Source: Burkholderiaceae bacterium (GTDB taxonomy: Bacteria > Pseudomonadota > Gammaproteobacteria > Burkholderiales > Burkholderiaceae_C). From it: a DNA stretch of 27,510 nucleotides. Position numbers and translations under genes: made by a program. Location: the NCBI GenBank assembly GCA_031276435.1, contig JAISNB010000180.1, positions 1-27,510 of the forward strand, written 5' to 3'. Below the pieces are notes generated by a model, which was not told the DNA's origin, did not search any database, and saw nothing but the letters and a program-made list of their open reading frames with translations. Below, one piece after another: positions 25,645 through 27,510 of this stretch (positions within the stretch are counted from its first letter, which is position 1; each line of letters begins with the position of its first letter).

Positions 25645-26016
25645 GGGGCTGCATTGGTTTCGACGTGGATTGGAATCGCAGCGGTGCATGTCGAGGTTCA
25701 GTCACCTCGTAAAACAGCTGAAACAAACTAACTGCAAACGACGAACGTTTCGCACTCGCCGCTTAAACACCGGTGAGCCTCGCAACAGCATGCCAATGGG
25801 CTGGGCAAGGGGGGCAACCTCCAGGCTGCGAGGGAATTCACATTGGCTGGCCCGTGTCCGGGCACCTTGGGCACAGGCGAGACTTCAGGGTGCTGGCTGT
25901 CTGGGTGGCGTGCGGCTGCGCTGCCCGGGTGGCAAGATTCAATACAGACCGCTAAACATGTAGATCTGCGCGTGGAAGGTTTGCGGACGGGGGTTCAATT
26001 CCCCCCAGCTCCACCA
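25645..26016 (+). ncRNA. ssrA: Transfer-messenger RNA (tmRNA)
   Basis: tmRNA rescues stalled ribosomes and tags the nascent chain for proteolysis. The 5' end GGGGCTGCATTGGTTTCGAC and the 3' end TTCAATTCCCCCCAGCTCCACCA form the tRNA-like domain: GGGGCTG pairs with CAGCTCC (one G-T pair) before the encoded ACCA tail. The tag reading frame is at 25734-25766 and encodes ANDERFALAA followed by TAA, the form seen in Comamonadaceae and relatives. The length is 372 nt. The 3' half contains the expected GC-rich pseudoknot region. It is one-piece, with no sign of permutation, and is followed 7 bp later by an intrinsic terminator. No integrase or att duplication is visible beside it. Confidence 0.98.
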
Positions 26017-26022
26017 ATCACA

Positions 26023-26052
26023 AGGGCCTGGAACCACTCCAGGCCCTTTTTC
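26023..26052 (+). terminator. Intrinsic terminator of ssrA
   Basis: A 10-bp perfect stem, AGGGCCTGGA (26023-26032) with TCCAGGCCCT (26038-26047), closes a 5-nt loop and is followed by a T-run. Confidence 0.95.
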
Positions 26053-26151
26053 CTGGCCTTGGCGCAAACACAGGACAACGCAACGACAGCGCCTTCCGGC
26101 CACAAACATGCCACGCGCTGGCAATTGCGCGCCGCGCCCACGGCAAGCGGA

Positions 26152-26157
26152 TAGAAT
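26152..26157 (+). promoter_or_regulatory. Possible -10 element for the eptA-like gene
   Basis: TAGAAT lies 59 bp before the ATG at 26217. The best -35-like hexamer, TTGCGC (26125-26130), is 21 bp upstream, so the match is weak. The hexamer is the same as the putative gyrA -10. Confidence 0.3.
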
Positions 26158-26216
26158 TTGCTGATTGCGCATTTCAGGCGTGCGGTGATCGCACATCCAG
26201 CCATCATGGAGATGAC

Positions 26217-27510
26217 ATGCAAGGAATTGATTTCAACTTTACCAGAAGAGCATGCGGCCGCATGTTTTCGCCAAAAATCGGCGAGGGAATGGCAATATTC
26301 TGGCTCTCGATGTACTTCATCGTCGCCATGAACATAAGCTTCTGGGGATATGTAATTGATGGCGTAGAGATAACTGGTGCGCGCGTGTTTGCCGCCGTCA
26401 TGTTGTTGCCCGTTGTGCTACTGATTTTTCATCATCTTGTATTCAGTCTGCTCTTGTTTCCATACACGTTCAAACCGGTCGCGATATTGCTGTTGCTGAT
26501 TTCGTCAGGCGCGAATTTCTTCATGTTTCGGTACAAGATATATATTGATGCGGACATGGTGCGCAACGTCATGGAAACCAATGCTGGAGAGACATTCGAT
26601 CTGATTACGCCTGAATTTGCGCTGTGGGTTTTGTTTGGCGGAATCCTTCCCGCGACTGCCGTGTGGAGGGCCAGGATTTTCTATCAACCTTTTTGGCGGA
26701 TGCTTGCCATGCGCACGGTGCGGATATTTGGCGCCCTGCTGCTGCTCGCGTTGATTGTGTTCGCAAACTTTAAGCCGTATGCGTTTCTTGCGCGCAACCA
26801 CAACGAGGCCCGCAAGCTCGCCAGTCCAGAGAACTACCTCTATGCGGTGTCCAAGTATTTCTACGCCAAGTCCTTCGCGGACGTAAAGTTCGAGCGCATA
26901 GACCCAGAGGCGCGGCACGAACCGCGGGGGGGGGGAGCATAGTATAATCGTCTTTGTTCTGGGCGAAACAGCGCGGGCAGAAAACTTTTCCCTGAACGGC
27001 TACGAGCGCGACACGAACCCCGCGCTCTCGCGGCGCGACGTGATAAGCTTTGCCGACGTAACGGCGGCCGGAACATCGACCGCGGCCTCGGTGCCGCTGA
27101 TGTTCTCGCACAAAACGCGAGGTTACAGCGTCGACAAGGCCAAGCGCATGGAGAACGTTGTCGATCTCCTGAACCAATCCGGATACAGTGTGTGCTGGAT
27201 CGAAAATGATGGCGGATGCAAAGGCGTGTGTGATCGCGTGGACCGCGTGGACATCAAGCCCGACAATCCAGAATATTGCGACGGGACAACGTGCCATGAT
27301 GAAATAATGCTCGACGGACTCGGGGAATACATCGCGGGCGGCGAAGGTGATAGGTTTGTCGTGCTGCACACCATCGGCAGCCACGCGCCGACGTACTTCA
27401 AACGCTATCCTGCCGGATTCCGGAAGTTCGAGCCAACGTGCGACACTTCGGAACTCCAGGACTGTCCACGCGAAAGCATAGTCAATACGTACGACAACAC
27501 GATACTGTAT
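26217..27510 (+). CDS. eptA: EptA-type lipid A phosphoethanolamine transferase, frameshifted at a G10 tract, 3' end outside window
   Basis: This inner-membrane enzyme would move phosphoethanolamine from phosphatidylethanolamine to lipid A, lowering surface charge and polymyxin binding. The first frame (26217-26942, 241 residues) holds the hydrophobic N-terminal domain (about five helices, for example AAVMLLPVVLLIFHHLVFSLLLF) and the linker NYLYAVSKYF. It then ends at a TAG just after the G tract. From 26935 the next frame continues in register with IIVFVLGETARAENFSLNGYERDTNP (metal-binding Glu), GTSTAASVPLMFS (nucleophile Thr), ENDGGCKGVCDRV, HTIGSHAPTYFKRYP and YDNTILY, open to the window end. 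Nine G instead of ten would fuse them. A Shine-Dalgarno GGAGA lies 4 nt before the ATG. Base composition is visibly less GC-rich than the neighbours, which hints at transfer. Known relatives include MCR and Neisseria LptA. Phase variation, decay or sequencing error remain open. Confidence 0.9.
26926..26935 (+). repeat. G10 homopolymer inside the eptA-like gene
   Basis: Ten G follow CACGAACCGC and precede AGCATAG. As read, CGG GGG GGG GGA GCA TAG ends the protein. With nine G the codons CGG GGG GGG GAG CAT AGT ATA ATC lead into the catalytic domain; twelve would also restore it. Confidence 0.95.

Noticed and set aside
25645..26016. CRISPR array or protein genes in the tmRNA region
   Set aside because: The whole stretch is explained by ssrA; small frames here are incidental. 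No regularly spaced repeats were seen anywhere in the window.

Overview
The window looks like a GC-rich betaproteobacterial chromosome, most likely order Burkholderiales, family Comamonadaceae. This rests on high GC with runs of GCG/CGC, the tmRNA tag ANDERFALAA, a fused AroA-Cmk protein, a tandem glycine riboswitch before gcvTHP, and the block gyrA...pheA-tyrA-aroA/cmk-rpsA-ihfB-lapA-lapB. The taxon is inferred from gene content and order, not from a marker-gene search.

Layout. (1) 1-943 (minus): 3'-truncated EamA-type permease. (2) 1167-2867 (plus): ETF-ubiquinone oxidoreductase. (3) 2953-8378 (plus): extended -10 promoter, tandem glycine riboswitch, then gcvT, gcvH, gcvP and a GNAT acetyltransferase coupled to gcvP by an ATGA overlap. 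(4) 10567-8545 (minus): OafA/YrhL-type envelope acyltransferase with a C-terminal SGNH domain, broken by a 12-base C tract (poly-G in the mRNA). (5) 21918-10729 (minus): gyrA, a secreted DUF2059 protein, pheA, tyrA, aroA-cmk fusion, rpsA, ihfB, lapA, lapB. Most of these junctions overlap or are very short. (6) Plus strand from 22067: OmpA-like protein with terminator, two overlapping unrecognised secreted proteins, ubiG, tmRNA (ssrA) with terminator, and an EptA-type lipid A phosphoethanolamine transferase that runs off the window and is broken by a 10-base G tract.

How the parts relate. The glycine cleavage operon appears to be glycine-inducible through its riboswitch. The gyrA-to-lapB block combines DNA topology, aromatic amino acid synthesis, CMP recycling, ribosomal protein S1, IHF-beta and the LapAB regulators of LPS synthesis.

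The most interesting signal is the pair of long G/C homopolymers. They are the only runs of 8 or more G or C that I noticed in 27.5 kb. Each lies inside a gene for an enzyme that would decorate the cell envelope, and each is exactly one base longer than an in-frame length. This fits slipped-strand phase variation (contingency loci) of surface O-acylation and lipid A phosphoethanolamine addition, both captured in the OFF register. Homopolymer sequencing error is the main alternative.
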